The position numbers and the translations under genes are program-made. Source: Polytrichum commune (lineage: Eukaryota > Streptophyta > Polytrichopsida > Polytrichales > Polytrichaceae). Taken from it: DNA of 64,000 nucleotides. A model generated the notes under the pieces. It saw nothing but the letters and a program-made list of their open reading frames with translations. It was not told the DNA's origin and did no database searches. Every line of letters begins with the position of its first letter. The stretch's first letter is position 1. The stretch is taken from assembly GCA_950295325.1 (NCBI GenBank), contig OX485803.1:48687554-48751553 (forward strand). The letters are read 5' to 3'. This document shows, one piece after another, positions 24,383 through 33,828 of the stretch.

Positions 24383-25730
24383 TATGAGCCCAAACTAGTG
24401 CCCACATTTACTCTTAAATCTATTATTTATTAGCATTGAGGCATTGAGTTTATATTTGAGATATTTAAAACATAAAAAGAGTGAACTTTGAGTGGACGTG
24501 TGGTTTGAGCTTTAGGCTTGGAGTTTAGCTTGGTTTAGTTGATGGAGGGAAAGTAATTCATTAGGAAATTAGATTAATGGGATTTTTTGGGATTCTGTCC
24601 CAGTTAACGAGCTGGGATCATGGGGTTGGATTGGGAACAAGGGTGTTTGTTTTAAGCTTGATGCTCGTTTAGAAGGGGTAGGGTTTAAGGAACCAGTAAA
24701 GGCATGAACACTGGCCATTTTAGGGGTGCATTCCCTTGTCACCCTAGGAAACGTCGGAGTTGGAGGGCTGCTGGGAAGATGGAACCGGTTACGGCAGAAA
24801 AAACCCCAGCAGTTAGCAGAGAGGATGGACAATGTGCTCAGAGGAGAGAACCCTCGAAGACGGAGGGAAGACAGCTGAGGCTGCTCGGAGCAGGCTGGTG
24901 AGTCGAGGGATTCCTTCTAGACTGCTGGTCTCAAATGCCAACCTCAAGAGAGAGAGCCAGCTTGCTGGCAGAATTTCAGAGTAGCACACCGCACAGGGGG
25001 AAGGATTGAATGGGAATGAGTCGACGATGAATCGAGGGTGCCTCAGGGTGCCAAAAGGGCAGAATTCAGGTCGCCTCGGTGGGCATTATCACTGCTCCGA
25101 AGGGGGTCCCCAGATTTCCATTGGTTTCTGAGATCAGAGGAAGATTGCTGCCAAGGGGGCGCTGGTGCAGCAGAAGTTCGGGAGAGGGAGGTTGCTGGCG
25201 GGGCTTAAGCCAGGAAGGAAGGCACTGCCGAAAGAGGCAGTGAAGAAACCGAAATGGCGAAGACTGGGAGCCCGGCCATTTTGACGGGCAGTGACGGGCG
25301 GCAGTCAAGGCAAACAACGTAGAATCCCGCACGGATTTGGGGTGGTATGGACACTGTTCCGGGCTTTTCAAGGCCCACTCACTACTGGGCATAGGCTAGG
25401 TAGTTTAATGAATGGTTAGTGGACTAAGTAGATGAGTAGTGAGTGAGAGTTGATGATTAGTGTCAACCCATAGCTCAATATTTTATGAATAGAAGGGGTG
25501 GTGTTGAGATGGGAGTTCAAGGGTCATGTGTGTAATAAAAGAGAGCCAATAAGTGAGAGTATTCCTTAATGCTCATGCTTGGCCACAAAAGAAAATAAAA
25601 CTTGTGAGTTGATGTTACATTTGGAAGGAGGAGAACAAGGTGAAAAGGGTGGGATGTGTTAAATGATGGATGTGAGCCACAGACTTCCACCTGGACTAGG
25701 ACGCATAAGGGTGGAGGTTTGGGGCTGACA
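24383..25730 (+). mobile_element. Solo LTR, family L, copy 5, nested in element B gag
   Basis: Perfect duplication AGTCT (24378-24382 and 25731-25735). Starts TATGAGCCCAAAC and ends GGGGCTGACA. Contains the family-wide block TGACGGGCAGTGACGGGC (about 25281) followed by CAAACAACGTAGAATC. Sense is plus, with AATAAA near 25594. 1348 bp. Confidence 0.87.
25684..25717 (+). promoter_or_regulatory. U5 stem-loop of LTR L5
   Basis: CTTCCACC pairs with GGTGGAGG (one G-T pair) around the loop GGACTAGGACGCATAA (25693-25708). Confidence 0.55.
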
Positions 25731-26017
25731 AGTCTTCTTCAAAGTATTCATCTCGAAGAAGCTCAACAAACTCTGTCCATGATTCTGCCCTCTCACGAAT
25801 CTCTTGCACCCGTTCACGAATATCAGGCACAAACCGCCATGTCAAACGTCTCAGACATGCGGTCCTCACCAACTTGGTGTACTTCCATCGCACAAATGTA
25901 TACCCGCAAGAACTTGGAGATGTTCTTGCCATTGAATCTCCCAATATTAGCAACAACTGATTTAAGAGCCTTTGTGGCCCCTTGTCCACCTTGATTGGCT
26001 CGATGTTGCTCCATAAA

Positions 26018-27805
26018 TGTGAGCCCAATATGGTGCCCACATGGGTTATTAAACCTTGAAATCACTAAAAACTCAAGAATGGATTTTTATGAAGTATTCA
26101 AAAAACATAAATAGAGTGGGGTGTTGTGTTGAATTAAAGGTTTAAACTTTAGGTTAGAACGGGACTTGCTATGGCTAGAAGGGGGTTGAGTGAATTAGAT
26201 TAAGTATTAGTTAAGGTGTGTTGTTGTAGCCCTTTAGATAGGTAGTTGGGCCTCAATTGTTTGAATTAGGATTACTCGTTGTTTGTTATGGGGGTTTGGC
26301 TACTGCTCAACCTAGTGAAATTCGGATGTCTGGAATGAGGCGGCGGTTGAGCTGCTGCCAGGCTCTCTCGGCAGTGGGACACTGGGTGGCGAATGGTTGC
26401 GGAAGTGGACAGGGGGGACTGATTTTGTGGGCGAGCTCGTTGTGATGTAAGGGAATCAACGCATAGTGGGTGGCTGGTGACTAATGGCTTGATTGCGGGG
26501 AAAGAAGAATGTGACAGGGGGAGCCTAGAGCCTGGAAGCTGGTTGGTGCTTCTGAAGAGGTTCTGGCCATTATGCCGAAGATTCAGGGTCGCAGAACTTG
26601 CAACAAAGAATGGGCGGCGATGGCAGCAACATGCAAGCCATGATGCCGCTAAGGGGCCAGCAGTAGGAGATCACCCAGAAGAAGGCGGAAAATGAGAGAG
26701 GGTGAAGGCACAAGGGGAAGCCGAAGTCTAGAAGGTCGAATGAGGTTACGGCAGGAGAGGAAACTTCAGAAAATGAGGAGGCCACATTGCTGCCCTCCCC
26801 GAGCTGCCAAGTTCCACTACAATATGATAGTAACCTCATTGGGAAATCATCGAACAAGGGAGGCTCAGACTCTTCAGTCCAATGCCAGAACACTGGAGGG
26901 GGAGTGAAGGAAATCCAGCAAGCCTCATGCGAGGGTATCCCCTCACTTATGATTCTGGATTCTAGAAATGACAATGCAAGTTAAATTCAGCTCACAAAGG
27001 GAGGAGTGTTTGTGAATGCAAGGAGGAATGCGGAGTTGGAGAGCATTCTGGAAGTAGGGTGAAGTATTTGACACTGGTGCTGAGTGCAAACACAGAGGGG
27101 CTGCATTCACATTCACAGTACTTCGGAGAACGCAGCCAGAGTTGGTTCGGGAATGCGAGTGGTTGGGCCGAAGAGGAATAACCGGGGTCTAGGACCGAAA
27201 CGGGTGACATCCCGCAGCTGAAGGAGGTAAAGGCCAGGGGCCAAGTCGAAGACCCAATCCAATACTGCAGAGGATGGGAGTACAGGTGGAGCCGGTAGGA
27301 GGCAGCTGCCTTCCCCGAGGGAGGTCTGACGGGTGGTGCCGAGGCAATTAAGGCACGAACAGCGTAGAATCACTCCACACTCGGAGCTACTGCAGCCCGG
27401 CTCTAAGGCTGTGAGGACCTGATTGATGAATGGGTAGGGTATGAGCTAATAATTGGAGGGTTTTGGGTTGATTTAGGTGGAAATTAGTGGGTGATTAATT
27501 AGGAGAGTGCAAAAGGGTGGGGGCTGGTGCTTGGCCAAGAACCCACTTGTTTATGTTTTGGATTGGGATAGGCTAAATGTGGGGTGGTGAACCAAGTAGT
27601 GGACTTGCGAGAATGGGAAGCTAATGTAGAATCTTGAGCATTTTTTAATGCTTGTACTTCATGTTGGGAAATAAAGGTTGTGAGTCCATTGACACTTGTG
27701 ATTAGAGCCCACCAACACTAAAGGTGGGTGGACACTGGTAGCGAATGTGAGCCATGGGCTCTCACCTGGACTACGACGCATAAGGGTGGGAGTTTATGGC
27801 TGACA
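26018..27805 (+). mobile_element. Solo LTR, family L, copy 6, nested in element B gag
   Basis: Perfect duplication ATAAA (26013-26017 and 27806-27810). Starts TGTGAGCCCAATATGGTGCC and ends ATGGCTGACA. AAATAAAGG near 27669 reads on the plus strand after a hairpin. At 1788 bp it is the longest L copy; its middle is GC-rich and not obviously tandem. Confidence 0.87.
27759..27792 (+). promoter_or_regulatory. U5 stem-loop of LTR L6
   Basis: CTCTCACC pairs with GGTGGGAG around the loop GGACTACGACGCATAA (27768-27783). Compared with L5, paired positions in both arms have changed together. Confidence 0.55.
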
Positions 27806-28255
27806 ATAAACAAGGCTAATGCCCCGAGAATGTCCTCCATGGGAACTTGGGCTCCACCGCCGCCTCTTTCACCAGCACCAGCTGTCCCTCCAGAATCTCC
27901 CATTGATATGCTTAAATCCAGTTGCCCCAAAGCACCTCTTAGTGGAAGTACCAAATGTCGGGTAGAGAGGGGTCCGCTTTGGAAAAGCACTGGGTTTTTG
28001 GCTGCAACTAGATTTGCTTGCCGGACTGTCGAATCTTCTGGTCTTCAAGAGTCTCGGTCTTCAGTTTCTTCAAAACTTCAAACTCTTTCCTGTTGGCCTA
28101 TCCTGTTGCGGCTCTAAACGGGTTAAGGGTAAGGGTAGGGTAATAAGAAAACACAGGCCTCGGACGGGTAAAACGGGACGTCAAAACACGAGCTGACGTC
28201 CGACAGATTGGCTCCTAAACTTTCAAACCCACGGTGACCAGCAATCGCGCCTCAC

Positions 28256-29171
28256 CAATGGGAACAACAGAATACAACCTTGTGGGTCATCAATCCCACT
28301 TCGTTGTCACAAACACAAAATGAGGTTTTTATGGTTTCCCACAAAAACCCGCAACAATTTTATGATGCAAAAAAAATCAAGTACAACTAGCCTCCAAATC
28401 CGGCTGGGAATCACAAAAAAAAAATGACAACGAACCACAAGCCACAACACACTTGAATCTTGGAAATTCTTCAAGTCTTCAAATCTTCATATGCACACCA
28501 AATTGATTGAATCATATCTTTACAAACAAACAAAAAAAACTAACGATAAGTGCTCCACTTCCTCAAAGGTTTGTTGCAAACAAAAGACTTGTCCGTCTTC
28601 TATGGTCGGTCGAAGTCTCAGCCCTTCTTTGCAAGAGCCAACAGACCTCCCTCCACTCAAACTAGCACAACTTTTGTTTTTTTTGCTAACTTCCATTCAA
28701 GCAAATGATCACTCTCGAGAAAACAGCACCATGAAACGCAACTCCCGCATTTTTTTAATTTGAAGATTCTCATAAAATCCACTCACACCATGAGCTTCCA
28801 ACAACCACAAAAAAAACTCTCCTCTCCCCAACCTCCTCTCCCCAACCTCGTCTCTCCCTCTGAGTCTTCTCTCCAACCACATACGTGAGATAAGCCCAAA
28901 AATCCTCCTCTTATCCTCATCACATGGCTTCTAATTATCCATTGGTCTAAAAATAAACTAAGGATAAAACTAGAAGTAAGTAAGACTAAAAGAGATAAGC
29001 TAAGAGTAAAAAATAGAGATAAGGTTAAAAGGGTAAACTAAAAGTCACTAAGAATAAACTATGAATAAACAAAAAGGTAATCTATTTCTATTCCCTTTTA
29101 TTTTCCTCCAAATCAAAGAATCACAATGCAACACAAAATAAGTACACATCTATATAGTGTACCCATTTACA
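28256..29171 (-). repeat. Putative 5' LTR of element B
   Basis: Lies directly upstream (minus sense) of B gag, separated by a leader of about 140 bp. On the minus strand it begins TGTAAATGGGTACAC at 29171. The sequence just after its presumed end (minus, from about 28253) contains AGGCGCGATTGCTGG, partly resembling a tRNA-Asp primer-binding site. The 3' partner LTR is not found, so the boundaries are tentative. Confidence 0.4.
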
Positions 29172-30405
29172 TTACGACATCGGGCAGAAGAGGGGTCCTG
29201 GGGGCTCGGGGAGAAGGGGAGAAGGGGAGAAGGGGAAGCGAGTCTTTAGCAACGAGGAGAGCAGCAACGAACTAGAGCAGAAAAACTCTAGCCGACAATG
29301 AGGACTCCTCCTCGGCAAGGGTTCGCATTGAGTTGCCATTGCAGCAGCATTGAGGAATGAGTATGGGCGAAGCGGCTGGACAGGGAAAAGAGCCGCAGGC
29401 AAGTGGCTCGGCAACACAGGAGCCATCACAACCGGAGAGGCACAGTGCGGCCGAGGGCCTTGGAGTTCTTCGGCAGGGGAGGGGATTCGGAATCGTTCCA
29501 GGTCGGAAGGTAGAAGACCTGGACAGAGGAGGAGAGGATTTTAGCTAAATCGAGGGATGTTGGGCATCTGGTTCACACGTTGGAGGCTCCTGGCTGAATT
29601 GACATCCATCAAAGAGGGCAGGTAAATGCCGGTCACGGACGTCATGAATGTGATTTAAAAAAGCGAGATAGGGGGGATTTGTTCGAATGCTAAACCAATG
29701 GGTGCAATGCGGAAGGATTGAAGAAAGTTCAGGCAGTAAGTGTGTACCGCAGTTGGGCATGGGAGAGCAGTGCAGAGAGGTTGGAATCGCCTCTCAGTCG
29801 CCAAGCAGGTAGTATGAGAGGGCTTGGGTTTGAGATGCCGCCGACCGAATTCAGGAGAGGCAGGCTTGAGATGTCTAGGCCACGAGAGGGGGTTGTTGGG
29901 TCCCTCCAACCAGGTTGTAAGTGAGAAATCTCCGAGGGATTCCAGGTCTTAAGCCCTATGTTGGGCAGCATCGGCAGCTGGGTGAAGTAAGGCCCTATTG
30001 ATCAAGGGAAGGGCAACTCATTCACAACAAAAAAGGCTTGAGGAAAAATAATTAAGGTTGCTACATGGTAGTTGTAGGCGGGGTAGCTGATTTGGAGTTA
30101 GAGACCCAACCATGGGTTTAGGAACTAAGTAGAGACGTTGGGTTTAATGATGGCATAGGAAGGTGCCATTTAGGCCGAGATCTTTCTAGGTTTAGATGAA
30201 GATTTTAGTGCCATCTTTTATGTGTGTTAGCCCACGTGTTTGTGAACACATGGGGATTTAAATAAAGAAGGTGCCAGGTGCACCCCACCAATTATATTGC
30301 AAGGAAATGAAGTTGCCAAATAAACTAGCTGGTTAGCGATTGTGAGAGCACGATTCCCCACTTGGACTAGGACGCATTCAAGGGTGGGGATGACTCATGC
30401 TCACA
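29172..30405 (+). mobile_element. LTR, family L, copy 7, truncated, nested in the methyltransferase of element A
   Basis: The right end CTCACA (30405) is followed by TAAAC. It carries the family U5 loop, AAATAAAG near 30258 and the GC-rich centre. The expected left end (TATGAGCCC) is absent; the sequence changes at 29172 to the putative LTR of element B, so B probably inserted into this copy. Confidence 0.7.
30355..30390 (+). promoter_or_regulatory. U5 stem-loop of LTR L7
   Basis: TCCCCAC pairs with GTGGGGA, extended by G-T pairs, around GGACTAGGACGCATTC (30364-30379). Confidence 0.5.
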
Positions 30406-30410
30406 TAAAC

Positions 30411-31500
30411 CCTGGAGGGAAAGGTTGGTGGGCAAACCACCACTACATGAGCCGGATGAGGTCCCAGAATAGACTAGACCTGGGATCCTCTAAACCTTGG
30501 CCTGATCTAGCACGTGAGTGGCCCTGGCATGGTCATCCCGTGATCACCATATCCACCGGACCGAAGTGTCGTAAGTCGGCCTCACTAATAAGTGTGACAT
30601 CACGAGGGAGACGTGCAAAACATCCACGAATGGCAGTCCGGTGTAACTGATGTGGATACAACACCATCAGCTGGTGGAAATGGTGACGAGCCACACGGGT
30701 GGACACTTGATTGTTGTCCACATAGACATATTGTCGAACCGTGAGGCCAGCCTCCAACACGGCTTCCAATCTTGTTCCGATGCCCCCAAACACTTCCACC
30801 AAAGTAATCCCCTTGTCCGAGGGGCGCCACAAAATGGGGTGTGCCAATGCCGATGGGCTATCCGGTATGACCGGTGTCGTAGAACCAAGAGAGAGGATAA
30901 TGTCCTCACATCGCCGGAGTAGCTCTGTGGAATCGCGCCAAGAAGGAAGAGGATCCTTGGGATGATGCACCAATGCACCTTGAGGTGCCATCTCTCGTTG
31001 ATCCTCAATATTCCCCATAAATGCCAATGACTCCTCCGATAATGCGGAACCATAGGACAATGTGTCAATAAAAGCACCACACCCAAAAACCATGGATAAT
31101 GGTGCGATGGTAGCGGCGGCCGCGAATGCCACAGGAATAAGTTCCCTTCGGCCATCCCCAGCCGACCAACCTGGTCGGATCCACGCCTCCTCAGTCCAAT
31201 TGTCCAAACCAAAACCAAGAGGGTAAAGTGCTTGCTGACCAACTAAAATGTTGTAATTGGTCGACTTTATTACTGTACACCTGAGAAGAAGAGGTGTGAA
31301 TGAATCTCCAAGCTTCATTCGGAAGCTAAATTAGAGTGGTTTTCGAGTATAACTAGTGGCCCACTCCACGTAGCCAATGTATGTGACGATGGTAAATGGG
31401 CAAGGAGCCAAGTCGTCGGCCGTCAACCACAATTCGTGTGCAAGGTTTTTTCCGATCATAACAAGTTGTGCCCCTGAATCCATCATCACACATTGGGGAG
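30411..31500 (-). pseudogene. Element A protease-DNA (cytosine-5) methyltransferase fusion, 3' truncated
   Basis: One frame runs through both parts. Protease: DSGAQLVMIGKNLA near 31484-31440, a stop near 31330, then NYNILVGQQALYPLGF (residues 21-36 of the open frame at 31318-30533). After a linker of about 130 residues comes methyltransferase motif I, LVEVFGGIGTRLEAVLEAGL (residues 173-192), the motif II acidic site YVYVDNN (197-203), and VDMVITG (255-261). A TGA at 30535-30533 sits where Trp or a similar residue is usual, immediately before the catalytic PCQ (Cys at 30529-30527), and the frame continues through SLFWDLIRLM with a second stop near 30448. Motifs VI-X are missing beyond the LTR. 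The family adds methyl groups to cytosine in DNA; this copy cannot be functional. Confidence 0.88.
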
Positions 31501-32365
31501 CAACTCAAATAGTATTGCCCCCAGCCCGACTGACCGCCAAAATGCCGGATTCATTCACCATATGTACAACACCATGTCGAATGCCTCGACGCTCGCGAGC
31601 AAAGCGAGCAGCTACATCTGAGAGATAAGTTGCGCCCGCAGAGGCTGGTGAATCATAAGATGAGGTTGGCTCTTGGCCATCCGAGGCGTGTGTGTTAAAA
31701 GACGCAATGGCCTCCGCTACAAGCTTTGCTCACCGTCTGGCTACTTCCTATAGATCCTCCGTGATAAGAAGGTAAGCGGTGGCTTGAGCCACAGTCAGAG
31801 AAGACGGGGGTGCCTTTCCTTCCCTAATCCTATCAGCTAGGTGAAAAACCTTAGCTGGTTGGATGCCGGATGACGACCACTTCATTGCTGTGAACAAAGG
31901 TGTGTGCATCACGTCAATCGTCGGATTCGAAGCCTTCAAGCTCAAATGACGACCACTGATAGATTATACAACATCCACCAATCCAAAAGACAATGGCAGA
32001 CGGGCCTGGCCAATCTGATCCGCGGGACCATTGTCCCGAGCTTGTAAGTTGTCCACAGACTCCCCTATGGTCGAAGGCGTAGCTCATGACACGGATTGAG
32101 CACGTGTCACCGCTGCGGAACTTACCACCTCCCCCAAAGCTCCGAACATATAATAATCCAGAGTGGAAGAACTAGCCTTAGCTCCGGAACAAGACGGTGA
32201 GTCCAATAATTGGCCAGATGGCGCCAAACTTTTGAACCTCTCCTCCAAGGTTCTAATCTCCGCATCCAATGTTTTTTCCCGTTCGAAAGAATGACGTTTC
32301 TTTGGATGGAGAGCGAAGTAGTTCTCCATTGCATGACTGTTCCGCCCACAATGGGAACACTTCAA
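31501..32365 (-). pseudogene. Element A gag C-terminus and linker to protease
   Basis: In the same phase as the methyltransferase frame. It begins with a second zinc knuckle, CSHCGRNSHAMEN, whose last Cys position is Tyr (near 32320), followed by Ser-rich sequence and an open piece at 31945-31748. Stops near 32084, 31956, 31745 and 31510. A frameshift at about 32370 separates it from the upstream gag. Confidence 0.75.
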
Positions 32366-33609
32366 CTGCTTGGGTAATGATTACCCACCCCCTTCGTCAA
32401 ATCCTTAGCGGGAGCAATTGATTTCCGCTTCGGATTACCTACGGTTTGGGCTTGCTTTTGCTTCAAAAAACAATCCTTCTTAGCGTGGCCCGCCTGCCCA
32501 CAAGACCAACAATACAAGGTCTTGTCCACCTCTGTTGCTGCCAATCTTGCAGCTTCAACTGGAACCTTCTGGAATTTACTAGAATCCACTAGCAAGGACA
32601 CCAAATCAATGGCATCGTGTTGACACAAGACACGATCATACTGCTCTACAACGGCGAAAGCCTCTGCAAGTGTCGCTCGACCACCATAATTCATGATGAT
32701 CATGGAGAGAACAAAGTCAATGAGGCGTTTATCAATCTTTGACAACAAGACCGTCACCAATTGATTTTCCGCTAAAACACCTTCAGATTTCTTGGCAAAT
32801 CTCGCCAATCTCGTGTATATGGTACGAGGTGTGACTTCTTTATCCCGCCGGAAGTCTTGGATCCGCTGCATTTGAGCCCGGCGGAAACCTCCATATTATT
32901 CCTCCAAATGAAGCTGGAATTCCTGCAAAGGATCACAATCAAGCGGAGCCCCTAAAGAGGCTAATACCGCCAGTGTAGTTTGGGCATAGCGGGAAAATGG
33001 AAAGATCAGACTCGCCGTACTTACAGATGCGGAAGCATAAACCTTTTCATTAGCTTCACTAGAAAAGGTTCCCTCGACATCCACTACGAAGACGTTTTTT
33101 GCTTGCTCCGTCTTCATTACATGAGGGACTAATGAACTAGAAGCTGCACCCTCCTTCAACGCGGAAACCAACTCCACCCAAGTCTCCCAGTACCGTTTCA
33201 CCTGCCACAGCTCCATCCAATGCACGTCCCTCCATTGCTCATAACTCTACAACGTTTTGTGCTCCAAATGTTGGGACAAAAGCTCGATTGCATACCAATC
33301 ATTAAAACTGGTATTTTGTTGACGTTTCTTCCACATCCACGTCCTAAACCGAATTTTTCAATCTTGCAGGGAAATGGGCCATGCTCGACCAGAAAACCGG
33401 TCTCGGACTCCACCTCACGTCTCCTCCTCCATATTGTCAAAGATCCCTACCCAAAGAACGTGAGACCGAGTGACAGTCTCCCACGCCGAAATAGGTTGAA
33501 AAACCTCGTCGGGTGCTCCTACTGGTTCAATGTCTAAGAGATCCGATGATCGACCTTCTGATGCTTATGAAGATGGCGAACGATAATGTTGGCTCCGAAT
33601 CGTATTCAT
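32366..33609 (-). pseudogene. Element A gag
   Basis: Starts at ATG 33609 (MNTIRSQHYRS); stops lie near 33565, 33413, 33355, 33247 and 32881. Recognisable pieces: HWMELWQVKRYWETWVEL near 33222-33170, IQDFRRDKEVTPRTIYTRLA near 32862, and a CX2CX4HX4C zinc knuckle, CWSCGQAGHAKKDC, at about 32511-32470. It is a capsid-nucleocapsid protein of retrotransposon type and differs clearly from the gag of element B. Confidence 0.8.
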
Positions 33610-33828
33610 AAATTTATAATGAATATGGTGACTGGAGCCAACAGCCTACACTACTCTGGTGTTAAAATAAAATAAATAAATAAAAACAACTTACACATGA
33701 AATCACCACCAACCTTATGGTCTGCTAGTCATTACTCCAGCCTCACCATGAGGAAATACAATCACTGCCTACTTGGTGTACACACAAGAGTTCCATTGGT
33801 CATCACTCCAACCTCACCCCACAATACC

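Larger units (their letters stand above)
24263..28110 (-). pseudogene. Element B gag, split by two solo LTRs
   Basis: Coding pieces are 28110-27806, 26017-25731 and 24382-24263. The first contains LVAAKNPVLFQSGPLSTRHL and a Gly-rich stretch ending MEDILGALALF. The second contains VANIGRFNGKNISKFLRVYI, then EIRERAESWTEFVELLRDEY. The third contains RSFLEWVEQRLGDNMGPNEL and ends LLKDFEKKFSQLPL. This is a capsid-type gag. No zinc knuckle or protease follows; the reading is lost at the insert at 24262. A frameshift lies near 28015. The reading joins in phase when the LTRs and one duplication each are set aside. Confidence 0.75.
19458..29171 (-). mobile_element. Element B, degraded Ty3/gypsy retrotransposon
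   Basis: Minus-strand order is putative 5' LTR (about 28256-29171), leader, gag (28110-24263), RT, RNase H, zinc finger and integrase (23760-19458): the Ty3/gypsy order with integrase last. Three solo L LTRs are nested in it (19827-21135, 24383-25730, 26018-27805). Removing them leaves roughly 5.3 kb. A 3' LTR is not found, and the reading is cut off at 19458. Many TGG or CAG codons have become stops, as in old methylated copies. Confidence 0.8.

Noticed and set aside
29059-29070. Left end of LTR L7 at TAAAC-TATGA
   Set aside because: TAAAC recurs several times in this A-rich stretch and the following sequence does not resemble the L-family start.
30411-31318. Host DRM-type methyltransferase gene
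   Set aside because: The frame is continuous with retroviral-type protease and gag, and motif order is conventional and not rearranged, so it belongs to the retrotransposon.
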